Assembly (NCBI GenBank): GCA_018292915.2
Contig: JACVVK020000094.1
Location: 955,001 to 1,019,000, forward strand
Source: Batillaria attramentaria
Lineage: Eukaryota; Mollusca; Gastropoda; Batillariidae
Length of the DNA stretch: 64,000 nucleotides
Direction of reading: 5' to 3'
This document shows, piece after piece, positions 1-9,847 of the stretch. The translations under genes and the position numbers were made by a program. The notes under the pieces were generated by a model that saw nothing but the letters and a program-made list of their open reading frames with translations, did no database searches and was not told where the DNA came from. The number at the start of each line of letters is the position of its first letter. The first letter of the stretch is position 1.

Positions 1-297
1 ACTATGTACATTGGAGGGGACGGGGGGGGGGGGGGAGGGGGGAGTACAATTAGGGGGTGACGGGAGTTGTTTGCAGGTCAAGTTGTGGAGGCTGCAGCCA
101 AGCCTCTCCCGGAAGGACTCAAGTGAACTGTGAAGAAGCCAAGGTGGCACTTGTTGGTAGTTTATTCCTGACCCTCAGTGTTCAGTTAATATCAAAATTA
201 CTGCCAGCTTGTTAAAAAAAAAAAAATCCATCAGTATCAGAATGGTGACAGACATGTATGTGAAACGTTTTGTCAGGCTGAAACAGTGAAAGTCAAG
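1..297. other. Non-coding left edge
   Basis: I see no gene or convincing exon here. The only notable content is a G-rich run near positions 20-42 and a short A-run near 213-226. Bases 289-297 (AAAGTCAAG) are the left target-site duplication of the adjacent MITE. Confidence 0.6.
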
Positions 298-690
298 CGG
301 TCCTACTAATTACCGAAAACAACGAAACGACCGAAAACAACCGAAAACAACTCTTAATACGGATAGAACGCGGTTCAAACATAGAAATAACAACACACAA
401 ACATGATTAACGGTGAAAAAAGTGGCCTTAAAAAAGCTAAAAGGAAAAAAAGGTGATATTGCAGAAAATAACCAGTCCGGACCAGAGTCGCTTCCCTTGG
501 GAGGCACGTTCATTTCGTCGTGTTCTCTTGGAGTGAATAAGTACTTTTTTCCTTTAAACTAGTTTAATGCCTCTTTTTCACCTTTAATCATGTTTGTGTG
601 TGTTGTTATTTAAATGTTTTAACTACGTTCTACGCGTTTTAAGAGTTGTTTTCGGTCGTTTTCGGTTGTTTTCGGTAATTAGTAGGACCC
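298..690. mobile_element. Mutator-like MITE with 9-bp target duplication
   Basis: The two ends are inverted repeats of roughly 45-55 bp. The left end begins CGGTCCTACTAATTACCG and the right end finishes with its complement, GGTAATTAGTAGGACC. Both ends then carry stacked AACAACCGAAAAC-type units. The same 9 bases, AAAGTCAAG, flank the element at 289-297 and 691-699. A 9-bp duplication with long inverted ends fits the Mutator (MULE) group. No transposase is encoded, so this is a non-autonomous copy. The superfamily is inferred from duplication length only. Confidence 0.75.
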
Positions 691-903
691 AAAGTCAAGT
701 GATGGAGACCGTCAGCACGTAATTTTAATTGTGAGAGCACAAAATGTGTGTGCCATACAACATAACACAGGGCTTAGAATGATGTGATAATGATTGTGAT
801 GTCTGCCTGTAAATAATCCATCCATAAGCTGTGACTGTAGACTGCCAGTGTGAATGGGTGTGTGTTTATGTTTTAATTGAACATGTCTTTCGTATCTTTT
901 CAG

Positions 904-993
904 CCCTCAGTGGATGATGAAGTTCGACCAGCTCTTGTGCAAAACTGAAAAACAAATGCAGACCGACGTTCTGGATCTAAATGCCATATTACG
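904..993 (+). CDS. Possible isolated coding exon, gene unknown
   Basis: The segment lies between a pyrimidine-rich acceptor (TCTTTTCAG) and a donor (CG|GTATGTG). The frame C-CCT-CAG-TGG is open throughout and reads PQWMMKFDQLLCKTEKQMQT followed by DVLDLNAILR, which is protein-like. A second frame also starts open but ends at a TGA. I could not join it in frame to anything: the next plausible acceptor (near 1590) would give an immediate TAG. It may be the last coding exon of a gene lying to the left, a 5' exon of the zinc-finger transcript, or chance. Confidence 0.35.
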
Positions 994-1045
994 GTATGTG
1001 TAAGTGACATGACAGAGTTGTGACTATTTTGTACACATTCTCTCT

Positions 1046-1446
1046 GGGGCGGTCGGTGGTCTAGTGGTTAAGAAACTTGTCACCAATGCGAGAGGTCAGG
1101 GGTACGAGTCCCACTTGGCGCAAAGGATTTTTTCTTCTCGTATGTGGAACCGTTCATTCGGGCCGATCGTCGGGGGATCTCTCTGGTTACTCCGGCTTCC
1201 TCCTGCTCTGCTTTGGAAATGTTCAGCCCACCAAATTTGAAAAGTAAATGCAATTCTTAATTTTGAAATTTAAATAGCTGAGCTGACCCTTCGCACCACA
1301 TGGTAATGTGTTTATGTCCAGTGTGTGAGAGAATGCGTGTGATTCACGTGAGCGTGCGTGTTGGGTTCAGTTCGCAGCACTTTGAGCGGATTCATAAAAC
1401 TGGGTTAAGCACCTATACAATACTCATTATTATTTTTATTTATTAA
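1046..1446 (+). mobile_element. tRNA-derived SINE, ATT-tailed
   Basis: The head looks like a tRNA gene, with an A-box-like GTGGTCTAGTGGTTA and a B-box-like GGTACGAGTCCC. A conserved body follows (CGTATGTGGAACCGTTCATTCGG, read in parts) and then a tail rich in ATT near 1430-1446. Two more copies with the same body lie at 12513-12917 (+) and 16572-16975 (-). The head is too diverged to be a functional tRNA. Confidence 0.8.
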
Positions 1447-1855
1447 TGGTAGTGCGCTCTTTGGGAGAAGGTAATAACAATTATTGCCTTATCCGTCAAA
1501 AACATAGATAAGACATGTTTCATGATAATTTCTTTGTTTGTAAACACATATATGATGATAGTAGCAGATTCCATTGCATCTTTGTTGCAGGTAGTCCACT
1601 TACTATTGGCACACAGTAGCAGGGCTCAAGCTTCATCCACTCGGAAACAAGCACCTTCCTACCACTGCCATACTCTTTGCAAATGGAGTGGGAGCCTCCA
1701 TTGTGCGTCCATGCATTCACTGATTCAGATTTGAAAAAAAGCAAATGTGAACTGCTAAAGTTTAATTGAGAGATCTGCTGTGATAAAATTTTGGATTTTA
1801 GCATTGTTTCACCAGAGTGTTTTTTGTAAAGTTCATGCTTGATTAATGATTTACA

Positions 1856-4800
1856 ATGGCTGAAGAGGAAAACGTACAGTCAGCAGTTCAACACATCCTT
1901 AAGGCGCTCAGCAACGGCGGACCTTGTCCAGACCAGGTCGTGTCTAGCAGTGCCATTGACAGGCAGGAGCATGCCTCAAAACCGAGCAAAAGTGAAACTG
2001 TTGATGTGGCTGTAACAGGAAACACCAGTGTGTCTGTGGTAGATGTTACTGACACTAGTGAATGGCAAGATGAAAGAGCGGAAAAAGGTGCAGAAGAAAA
2101 CGAGCAGGAACAAAAGCCAGGGCAGGCAGGAGCATGTAAAGAGATGGATGTTCATTTGCATGAGCATGTGACACCTGTAGAGCATGACTCCACTGCTGGA
2201 GCAGAGGGCACGCATGAGGAGGAAGGCGGTCAGTTATCTGCTGAAACTAGTGTTCAAGGGTCCAAAATGCATTTATGTCGACTGTGCGGAGCAGTGCTAG
2301 ATTCTTCTCAAGACCTGCTGCAGCATGCCCAGCAACACCTGATGAATGAAGACGTTTCAGCGCTCACCTGTCGTGTTTGTGCTGTTACCTTTCCAACTCC
2401 AAGCCACCTTGTTCAACACCTGCAGGCGCATTCAGTGATGGAGCTGGTCACGTCAACTAGCGGCGCTGACAACGAGCAGGGCGAAGGACAGGAGATCGCA
2501 TGCACGCAGTGTGGGGACAAGTTCACTTCCTCTCAACTGCTCTATCAGCATGTCCTGACTGACCACCGTACTACTGAGAATTTGCACTGCCCGCTCTGCA
2601 GCCAAAAATTCCGACCAGGCGGGTCCGCTGCTTACTTGATTCATCTTAAGAGACACGTAGCTGAGCCAGCGGTAGCCTGCAATCGCTGTGGGAAAAAGTT
2701 TCGAACTGAGCATTGCTTGGCCTCTCACATGCTCTGTCACGAACCTCGTCAAAAACACTTGTGTCCTTTTTGTGGCAAGTCATATGTGCAAAAAATCTTT
2801 TATGATAGACATATGAAATCGCATGAGGAGTTCGCAGAGACTGGCGGCAGTGTAGATGACAACGTTGATGATCTGCCTCCTGAAACTACAGAGACCACAG
2901 GGAAACATGTCTGCAAGATCTGTGGTAAGGTTCAAAGAACTAAAGGTCACCTGGGCATGCATATGAAATATCACCTGAAATATGGTCCTGTCCTGCAGAA
3001 GTTGTGTTGCAGTACCTGTAACTTGACATTCACGAACAAAACTGAACAAAAAAAACACATGGCTGTACACAAGCAACAGAAAAAGGCTGCCGGTGGAAAT
3101 AAATGTCCTGTGTGTGGTGCCCGTTTTCCAACATGTACGCTGAAGCAGTCTCATGTCTTCAGAGAGCATCCAGACTACAAACCATTCAAATGCAGCAAAT
3201 GCGAAAAGACATACCGGAGTAATTTTGACAGGTACCGTCACGAACTCACTCACGAAGGAAAACGTGCATACCAGTGTCCTCACTGCCCTAGGCAGCTGTG
3301 GAGTGTCGACAACCTCAAGCAGCATATCATTGTCATTCACTCAGGTCTTGAACGCAAGAAAGATGTGCCTTGTGAGGTGTGTGGCAGGCTGTTCCACAGC
3401 AAACGTAGAGTGCAGATGCACATCCGCTGCGCGCATGAGGCTAAACGCTTCAAGTGCAGCTACTGCCCTAAAATGTTGAAAAACAAATCAGGGTTAAAGG
3501 CGCATGAGAGTATTCACTCTGGAGAGTTGCCGTTTGAATGCCAGGAATGTGATGCAAAATTCAGACTGCGTGGTGACTTGACAAAGCACACATATAAAGT
3601 GCACGAAGTGACGGGAAGAAACTGGAATTGCCAAGACTGTAATGCATCCTTTAGAATAAAAAACGAGTTGGCTGCACATGTACGCAAAGTTCACTGGCTG
3701 TGCTTCCAGTGCGTGGAGCGCTTTCCAAATCGGGATGCTGCAAAGAAGCATAGGTGCAAGCTGTATAGGGCTGACATGTACTTAAAAAAGAATAGCAGTG
3801 CTGACTCTCAGGGCCCTGCTGTGAAGGATACTGGAAGCGATAGCAGTGCAGAATCTGCAGCTAGCCGTGATGCTCTGCTGCAGATTGTGCTTGCTGCGCA
3901 AAGCCTGGACCAAGGATCAGCACCTCCTGCTGCTGCACAGTTGGAGGGTGCACAGTCGTCTTCTGTGGAAGTTGCCTACACTCTAACACATGAAAGCAGT
4001 GACGCACGCTCAGCAACCGTAAAATTGCCACGTTTCAGGCACATAAGGCGAGAGAAAAACAAGCTACCACAACGGAAAATCTACAGTCCACTGATTCCAC
4101 CTATTCAGGACGAGCATTCCAATCTGACCTCGTCAGCACATGAGGTGGTTGGTGCAGATAGTAGTATTTCTACTGCCTTAGCTGCTAGTATCACTCCAGC
4201 CCCACAAGAGTCCATTGACCGGCCAAGGACACGTTCTGTAACATCAAAATCACCGCAAGGAGAGGCTGTAGTATGCGAAGCTCTCCCACAAGCAGTAGAA
4301 CAGGAGAACATGTCTGTCCCCTCAACACCCACCACAACAGATGCTGGAAAGAGTCTTTGCCAAGCTGGGGCCAGCATGTCCATCTCCAGTCCATTCAAGG
4401 CTCCTCTTCCACCAGAATCTCTGTTTGCCGCAGATTTAGTGGTCATCCAGGACCACAATTATAATGGTGTTCTGCCTTTGGTTTTAGAAGTGGATGAAGC
4501 ATCACAGTCGGTGCTATTAAAGGAGTTGACCACAGAAGAACCGCTGGCTGGGACGTCAAAACCTGCATTCACAGAACATGCATACCCCACTGATCGTCTG
4601 CATCCTGGAGCTGAAATTCCCCTCGATGATTTCTTTGCCTGCCTAAACGAACATGAAAATGAGATGTCAGAGGCTGGCAGTGGCAGAAACGCAGATTCTC
4701 TGGGAACTCCAAGAGTTACTGAGAAGAAAAACACAGGAACTAAGAGAATGCGACCAAAATTAGAGCAAAAGAGGCAAAGTAGAAAAAAGACCAAATCAGC

Positions 4801-5794
4801 TGCTGAGAACGACGTGCAACCTGTAGCTCCTGATGAGGATAGCGATGTCTTGCATCCAACAGATGGGGCTGAATGTGGTCTGTTTATTGAAAGGGATGGG
4901 GTTTCAGGTGAGGAGAACAGAGTTTCACATCCAGGAAACTCTGCTGAAAGTGGAGTGTTTATCAAAGTGGAAGGATCTGGAGAATTTCACGGGGCAGGCA
5001 TGAAGGAAAATGTAGATAAAGCTGGAGTTTCACGTGAGACTTACAATGGTAAAGATGGTATTGCAGTGAAACAGGAGCAAGAGGAAACTGTATGCAGAAG
5101 AGACGACATGAAGAGTGTAGTTTTGAGTGATGATGACGCTTCCGAAAGAGATACACCGGAAGCTGATGATTTTGAAGCAAACACCAATAGCCTCACTTCA
5201 AACAAAAAAGAAGAAAATTCACAGCTTGCAAAACAGCCAGTTGTGTTGAAACTTACGAAAGCAGGAATGCCATGTAATCAAAAACAAGGGCAAAGTCTTG
5301 GAACAGGCTCTTCTACTACTAGCTCTAATTCTAAACCTTCACCCACCCCAGTGCCACCGCCTCAGTGCGTTGGGTGTGAGATTTGTGGCAAAATATTTCA
5401 CTCTTGCAATACTCTGCAAGCACATCTTCAGAATTTACACAAGTGTGATGAAACTTATTCATGCCAGCACTGCTTGTATGTTACAACCAGTTTTTCTCGG
5501 CTGACGGTTCACTTTGAGCAACATGCTATGGCGTATCCCTTGTCAAATGGTGTATCGACCACAGGAAGTGGAGATGTGATTGGCACAACGCAGACGGTTG
5601 GTCCCCTGTGGGAGGCAGCATTTACCTCAAAGGAGAGGAACTGCACTGTATTCATTGCTCTGACAGCTGGCAACAACTCACAAAAGTCACATGCTGGCAA
5701 CAGTAGTGGAGGCAAAAGAAAGCCAAGTATTGAAAGGCCTTTGAGAACAAGACGGCAGTCGGAAGTCAAGGAGAAGATCAAAGTAATCCTGTAA
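1856..5794 (+). CDS. C2H2 zinc-finger protein with 18 fingers
   Basis: This is a single open exon of 1312 residues, probably a DNA-binding nuclear regulator. An acidic Ser/Glu-rich N-terminus (about 1-137) is followed by 16 consecutive C2H2-type fingers (about 138-635), for example CGKKFRTEHCLASHMLCH and CSKCEKTYRSNFDRYRHELTH; the last of the 16 is degenerate. A long low-complexity acidic/basic region (about 640-1165) follows, containing a basic patch near 960 (KRMRPKLEQKRQSRKKTK) that could be a nuclear localisation signal. Two more fingers lie near the C-terminus (about 1170-1226). The linkers are mostly not the classic TGEKP, and I see no KRAB, SCAN or BTB domain. The start is the first ATG of the frame, and at least one upstream 5'UTR exon is likely. 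I cannot assign an orthologue. Placement as a real gene is very secure; the function is inferred from the family. Confidence 0.92.
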   Translation: MAEEENVQSAVQHILKALSNGGPCPDQVVSSSAIDRQEHASKPSKSETVDVAVTGNTSVSVVDVTDTSEWQDERAEKGAEENEQEQKPGQAGACKEMDVHLHEHVTPVEHDSTAGAEGTHEEEGGQLSAETSVQGSKMHLCRLCGAVLDSSQDLLQHAQQHLMNEDVSALTCRVCAVTFPTPSHLVQHLQAHSVMELVTSTSGADNEQGEGQEIACTQCGDKFTSSQLLYQHVLTDHRTTENLHCPLCSQKFRPGGSAAYLIHLKRHVAEPAVACNRCGKKFRTEHCLASHMLCHEPRQKHLCPFCGKSYVQKIFYDRHMKSHEEFAETGGSVDDNVDDLPPETTETTGKHVCKICGKVQRTKGHLGMHMKYHLKYGPVLQKLCCSTCNLTFTNKTEQKKHMAVHKQQKKAAGGNKCPVCGARFPTCTLKQSHVFREHPDYKPFKCSKCEKTYRSNFDRYRHELTHEGKRAYQCPHCPRQLWSVDNLKQHIIVIHSGLERKKDVPCEVCGRLFHSKRRVQMHIRCAHEAKRFKCSYCPKMLKNKSGLKAHESIHSGELPFECQECDAKFRLRGDLTKHTYKVHEVTGRNWNCQDCNASFRIKNELAAHVRKVHWLCFQCVERFPNRDAAKKHRCKLYRADMYLKKNSSADSQGPAVKDTGSDSSAESAASRDALLQIVLAAQSLDQGSAPPAAAQLEGAQSSSVEVAYTLTHESSDARSATVKLPRFRHIRREKNKLPQRKIYSPLIPPIQDEHSNLTSSAHEVVGADSSISTALAASITPAPQESIDRPRTRSVTSKSPQGEAVVCEALPQAVEQENMSVPSTPTTTDAGKSLCQAGASMSISSPFKAPLPPESLFAADLVVIQDHNYNGVLPLVLEVDEASQSVLLKELTTEEPLAGTSKPAFTEHAYPTDRLHPGAEIPLDDFFACLNEHENEMSEAGSGRNADSLGTPRVTEKKNTGTKRMRPKLEQKRQSRKKTKSAAENDVQPVAPDEDSDVLHPTDGAECGLFIERDGVSGEENRVSHPGNSAESGVFIKVEGSGEFHGAGMKENVDKAGVSRETYNGKDGIAVKQEQEETVCRRDDMKSVVLSDDDASERDTPEADDFEANTNSLTSNKKEENSQLAKQPVVLKLTKAGMPCNQKQGQSLGTGSSTTSSNSKPSPTPVPPPQCVGCEICGKIFHSCNTLQAHLQNLHKCDETYSCQHCLYVTTSFSRLTVHFEQHAMAYPLSNGVSTTGSGDVIGTTQTVGPLWEAAFTSKERNCTVFIALTAGNNSQKSHAGNSSGGKRKPSIERPLRTRRQSEVKEKIKVIL

Positions 5795-6059
5795 AGTTCT
5801 GTAAGATGTAGGTGCACTGGATGTGGACATGCTGTAGCCAGAAGATGTTAATTATCCTTGCATTGCGTCACTCAGCTTCCAGATTCTGCATATTTCGTTA
5901 TCTTGGCCAGATTCTGTACATATTTGATTATCTTGTGTTTACTTCATGCTTTTTTTGTTTTGTTTTACTGTTGTAGTCCTTGAACGTCCCACTCTGAGTA
6001 ACCACAATCTGCATGCCTCTATCTTTGGCTGATTTCTCTTTATTCTTCTTATTCTATAT

Positions 6060-6425
6060 CCTGTAACCTTCACTGCACATCATGGGTGCAGTTGCACCCA
6101 CTCTTTAATGCAAACGTTGGTAGCTCAGCTAGATTTCAAACTTAATCCATGAAACTTCATGACTTTTGTCAGTAATGGTATTTGTGAAGTGCTCACCAAA
6201 ACTTGTGTGATTTTGATTGGAAATAAACAGATATGTATATTTTTTCAACAAAAATGTTGTAGAACCCTCCCTGTATGTCGTGGGTGCAAAACTGCCCATG
6301 CTTTTAATTTAGAAGATACCTTGTGCGCCGTACACCATGGTTGTAAAACTACCCATACTTTGTCAGTAGGAAAAAAAACCATTGATAACCCTCTCCGTAC
6401 CTTGTGGATACAAACCCACCCATAG
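6060..6425 (+). repeat. Degenerate tandem repeat in the zinc-finger gene 3'UTR
   Basis: Four diverged copies of a unit of roughly 65-100 bp are present. Each is built around a small palindrome of the form CGTGGGTGCAAAACTGCCCA (copies near 6082, 6279, 6338 and 6400). The same motif recurs at 42935-43175, 46740-46840, 47000-47040 and 49505-49650. It lies between the stop codon and the poly(A) signal. Confidence 0.6.
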
Positions 6426-6956
6426 TTTTTAAGAAGGAATTTTGAGGGTAGTGTCAGGTAAACCAAGTGTTACCATGAAGAAAATAGACAAGTTTCTGAA
6501 GCCCTTGCAGTCTTTCTTCTAATTCTGTGACTTTATCATGCTATAGTGAATTAATGGTGCCTAGGTACCAGTTCCCTCTGTGAAAAAGTTTACACACTTT
6601 AGATTGTATGTGTACCGCTTCGGTGGATGTATCAGTATGACATGAACTACAGGATGTGGTCTAGGTATAATACCATCTTTATAAATTGTGTATTGCATCT
6701 GACTTATATAATTATATACACATGTATGTTTTTGCAGATGTTCTCAGCCTTCACAGTACTTTTTCAACCACTGCAGTAATAATAATCTATATAAAACCGA
6801 CACATGCACAGTAATGTAGCAGCACTGTATATATATCATGTGCAGACATTTCATTGTTTTGGTTTTTGTAAATTTCAGCAGCGTTTGGTCAGGAAGAGGA
6901 GCTAATGTAAATTACTGCTCATGTTTCAAAGTCTGGTTGTTGTCAAGTGTGTAAGA

Positions 6957-6962
6957 AATAAA
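6957..6962 (+). promoter_or_regulatory. Poly(A) signal of the zinc-finger gene
   Basis: AATAAA occurs 1.16 kb after the stop codon, followed by T/G-rich sequence (GTTCATGTGAATGTGTATC). It is the best candidate for the 3' end of the transcript. A 3'UTR of about 1.2 kb is inferred. Confidence 0.55.
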
Positions 6963-7492
6963 TTTTAAATGCAGTTCATGTGAATGTGTATCAAGCTGTA
7001 CATGGAAATTGTGTGTTTTATGATGATATTTTGAATCTCTCCAATGCTGCCAATTTTACCTCTCACACACACACACACACACACACACAGTGACATACAG
7101 AAACAACAACCAAATTCTTGTCACAGCATGACATATTTACTTCAAATTATCAGATTTAGTAAGCACACCTTGAAAAAGGTGTTAAAGCAAGCTCAAAACT
7201 AGCAAAAGTAATGCATTTCTCTGGTGTCACATTACTGGGACTATCCACTGAAAACTAAGCTTGATAATTTGATAAGAAGTCTACATGCTTAGCCGGAAAC
7301 GACAAAAGCACTTCATTTGAAAGGCAACCCTTTACGAAAGATCTTAGTTCTTAACGATTATCAGTAAACTGTGAACCAATTTAAAAGTACTGTATATAAA
7401 AGTATAAAACAGTTACTTTGAACCCACAATTTAAGGATACAAGATTTTGAACAATTTTGAATCACAGTACAAATTTTATTAACAACTTTTAC

Positions 7493-7584
7493 TTAACTCT
7501 TTGACGACGGAGCGCAATTTCTGACACATGATTTCCTATAGGAAATCGTGTGTCAGAAATTGCGCTCCGTCGTCAAAGAGTTAA
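7493..7584. mobile_element. piggyBac-like fold-back MITE, about 92 bp
   Basis: The element is an almost perfect palindrome. Arms of about 44 bp run from TTAACTCTTTGACGACGGAG to its complement around a tiny TATA centre. Both ends are TTAA, the target of piggyBac elements, and the TTAACYCTTTG start resembles piggyBac/looper-type ends as I know them. There is no coding capacity. It could form a very strong hairpin in any transcript that crosses it. Confidence 0.65.
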
Positions 7585-8411
7585 ATTTCAGAGAAAAGTG
7601 AAACTGAATTTGAATTTCACAGGATTGTGCATACCTGAGCCCACAGGTACACAGGTACAGATTCATCCGCATGTGATCAAACAACAAAAATCAGCAAAGG
7701 CATGATTTCAGCATAAATGCCAATACAAAACGCAAAAACATATAACAAATGTGTGCTTTAGCACTGTAAAATGGTTGGGTGATGTAACAATGTTCATCAG
7801 AGGGAAATTAAACACATGTATACTTGACTATCCCGTGATCATAGCAATGCAACAGGTGACAAATGGTTGATACAGCCACCCTAATTCAACAGATTTCCTT
7901 ATCTGACCATACTGGAATCATACAATGAATGCAGCTCTCCAACATGCAAAAAGCAATGTGGAACATGAAGCGGAAAGTGAGACCAATATAAAAATAGACA
8001 AACCTGCTCCACCATCACTCTTATTACATGTATCATCATTTTTTTTTCCTAACCGCAGCCATTGCAAATATACAGAGACACATGAAATAAGCAAACCATT
8101 TTATTCTGAGAAATGGATGACAAATGTGCACAAAACACCCAGAATATCATTTATATGTAAATGCAGTATTTGTTTTGATGGGTGTAAAGACTAATGCACA
8201 GATTGCCAGCTTTACCTGTTTATTTAATGTATGCCCCAGCCCCAGCCACACACAAATACATGGTACTGTACTCTTCTCATTTAAAACAACTATACAATAA
8301 AAAATATCTGTAAATCACACATTTAATGTCCTTGTAAAACAAAAGGTAAGCAAAGAAAACCTGCATACGCAAACACCACCACCTCCATCACCCACTTAAA
8401 GGCCTTCACAT

Positions 8412-8616
8412 TAGTGAGACTTAGTAGGGCTGCGTACGGAGAACTTCGCTGAGCAGCGTAACCCACTTGCATGTAAATTAGGCACGTTACGGGTACCATT
8501 AGCTAATCGCAGCGCGTTAACAGCTCACGGCCTCTGCCGTGTGAGCCTAATTTACATGTAAATGGGTTACGCTGCTCAACGAAGTCCTCCGTACGAAATC
8601 CTACTAAGTCTCACTA
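8412..8616. mobile_element. TA-flanked fold-back MITE
   Basis: Imperfect inverted arms of about 72 bp start TAGTGAGACTTAGTAGG and end CCTACTAAGTCTCACTA. Further matches run inward through GCAGCGTAACCCA and ATGTAAATTAGGC. The outermost TA on both sides could be the target duplication of a Tc1/mariner- or Harbinger-type element. The spacer of about 60 bp is unrelated to either arm. Confidence 0.65.
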
Positions 8617-8920
8617 TTGAGACTGCAATAAATTGTTACTAGCATATCTGTCCAACATGCTATGCACTTTCCCATCTCCAAAACACTTTCCAAACTCCAC
8701 ATCATGAGATGTCTGAGGCTCCTGACACTTCTTGCCGAAAGTGCTCTTCAAAAGCTATGTTACTAATAATGAGAAGTTCTATGGCACCTATCCTTCAACA
8801 AGCTCCAAGCACAAATGAAACAAACTTTTAATGAGATCTTACAGAGCAAGACATGATAAACAACATCCAAATAAACTGCTTTGAATGACAGACATCAGTC
8901 TTTCATAACTGCGCGTGCGC

Positions 8921-8964
<44 letters not shown>

Positions 8965-9847
8965 CAATTCCAAAACAAATTAAAGCCATCATTTGAAATA
9001 AGTGAACAGCTGTAAAGATTCCCACTGACCTACACAATAGTGAGACCTTTCTCAAATCAGAACATGCACTGTTCCAAAATGCAATGAACGAAATAAACCA
9101 GTATGGCACACTACCAAGGGTTAAATTTATGATACAACCCCTGTTATGGAATGTCATGACTACTTCAGTAGACATGGATTAAAGGGCATGGGCAGTTTTA
9201 AATGATGATTTGGAATGCAAATCTTGATCAACGGTAATGTAAGCACCATGGAAGTATATCAGTGAAGGAAAACATCACCTATAAGGCTATGCCTGCACAT
9301 CCTTTTGCATAACATGTCTCATAAACAAGTCTCTCCCACATGTCCACATGCAGATATTTGGGTAAGTGCAGGACACCAGAACACTTATCTTTTAAAAATG
9401 CATTAATCTGTACGTGCAAACCAAAACAATTCCCGCACAGCAGGTATGGTAGATGATACAGCACATCCCATAAGAAGCAAAAACAACAACCAAACAGCAT
9501 ACAGATGAAGCAAGCTTTTAGTTCTGCCACAAAAACAGAACTCATAACTAATCATACTATAAATGCCATTCTGGTTTGTAGAGATGCAGTACCAGGTAAA
9601 TGCTGTACATTTTAATAAAAACCCAGAATGGGGAGAACATACCAACCATGGCCCTACATGTGTGTACCCAGCATTCTGATGCTTCAGCCTGGTGCTGTAG
9701 AAGAAGAAATAAACAAGAAGCCTGCCTGCTTGCCCTAGTTTTAAAAGAAAGATAAAAAAAAAGTATGCATGGCAAAAAATACAGGAAACAGCAAAAGTCT
9801 GGCTATAGAAGCTCGGAGCTGTGAACAAGCCGGAGGCAGGATTCCCT

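Larger units (their letters stand above)
6963..9847. other. Interval between convergent genes
   Basis: There is no coding exon that I can support. The interval holds (CA)n tracts at about 7062-7090 and 8921-8961, and two fold-back MITEs annotated separately. The 3'UTR of the minus-strand CARMA gene must run leftward into it. Candidate AATAAA signals on the minus strand lie near 8217, 8099 and 7475, and I cannot choose between them. Confidence 0.5.

Noticed and set aside
1046..1130. tRNA gene
   Set aside because: The A and B boxes belong to a SINE head. The same head is followed by the same non-tRNA body in two other copies, and no sound cloverleaf can be drawn.
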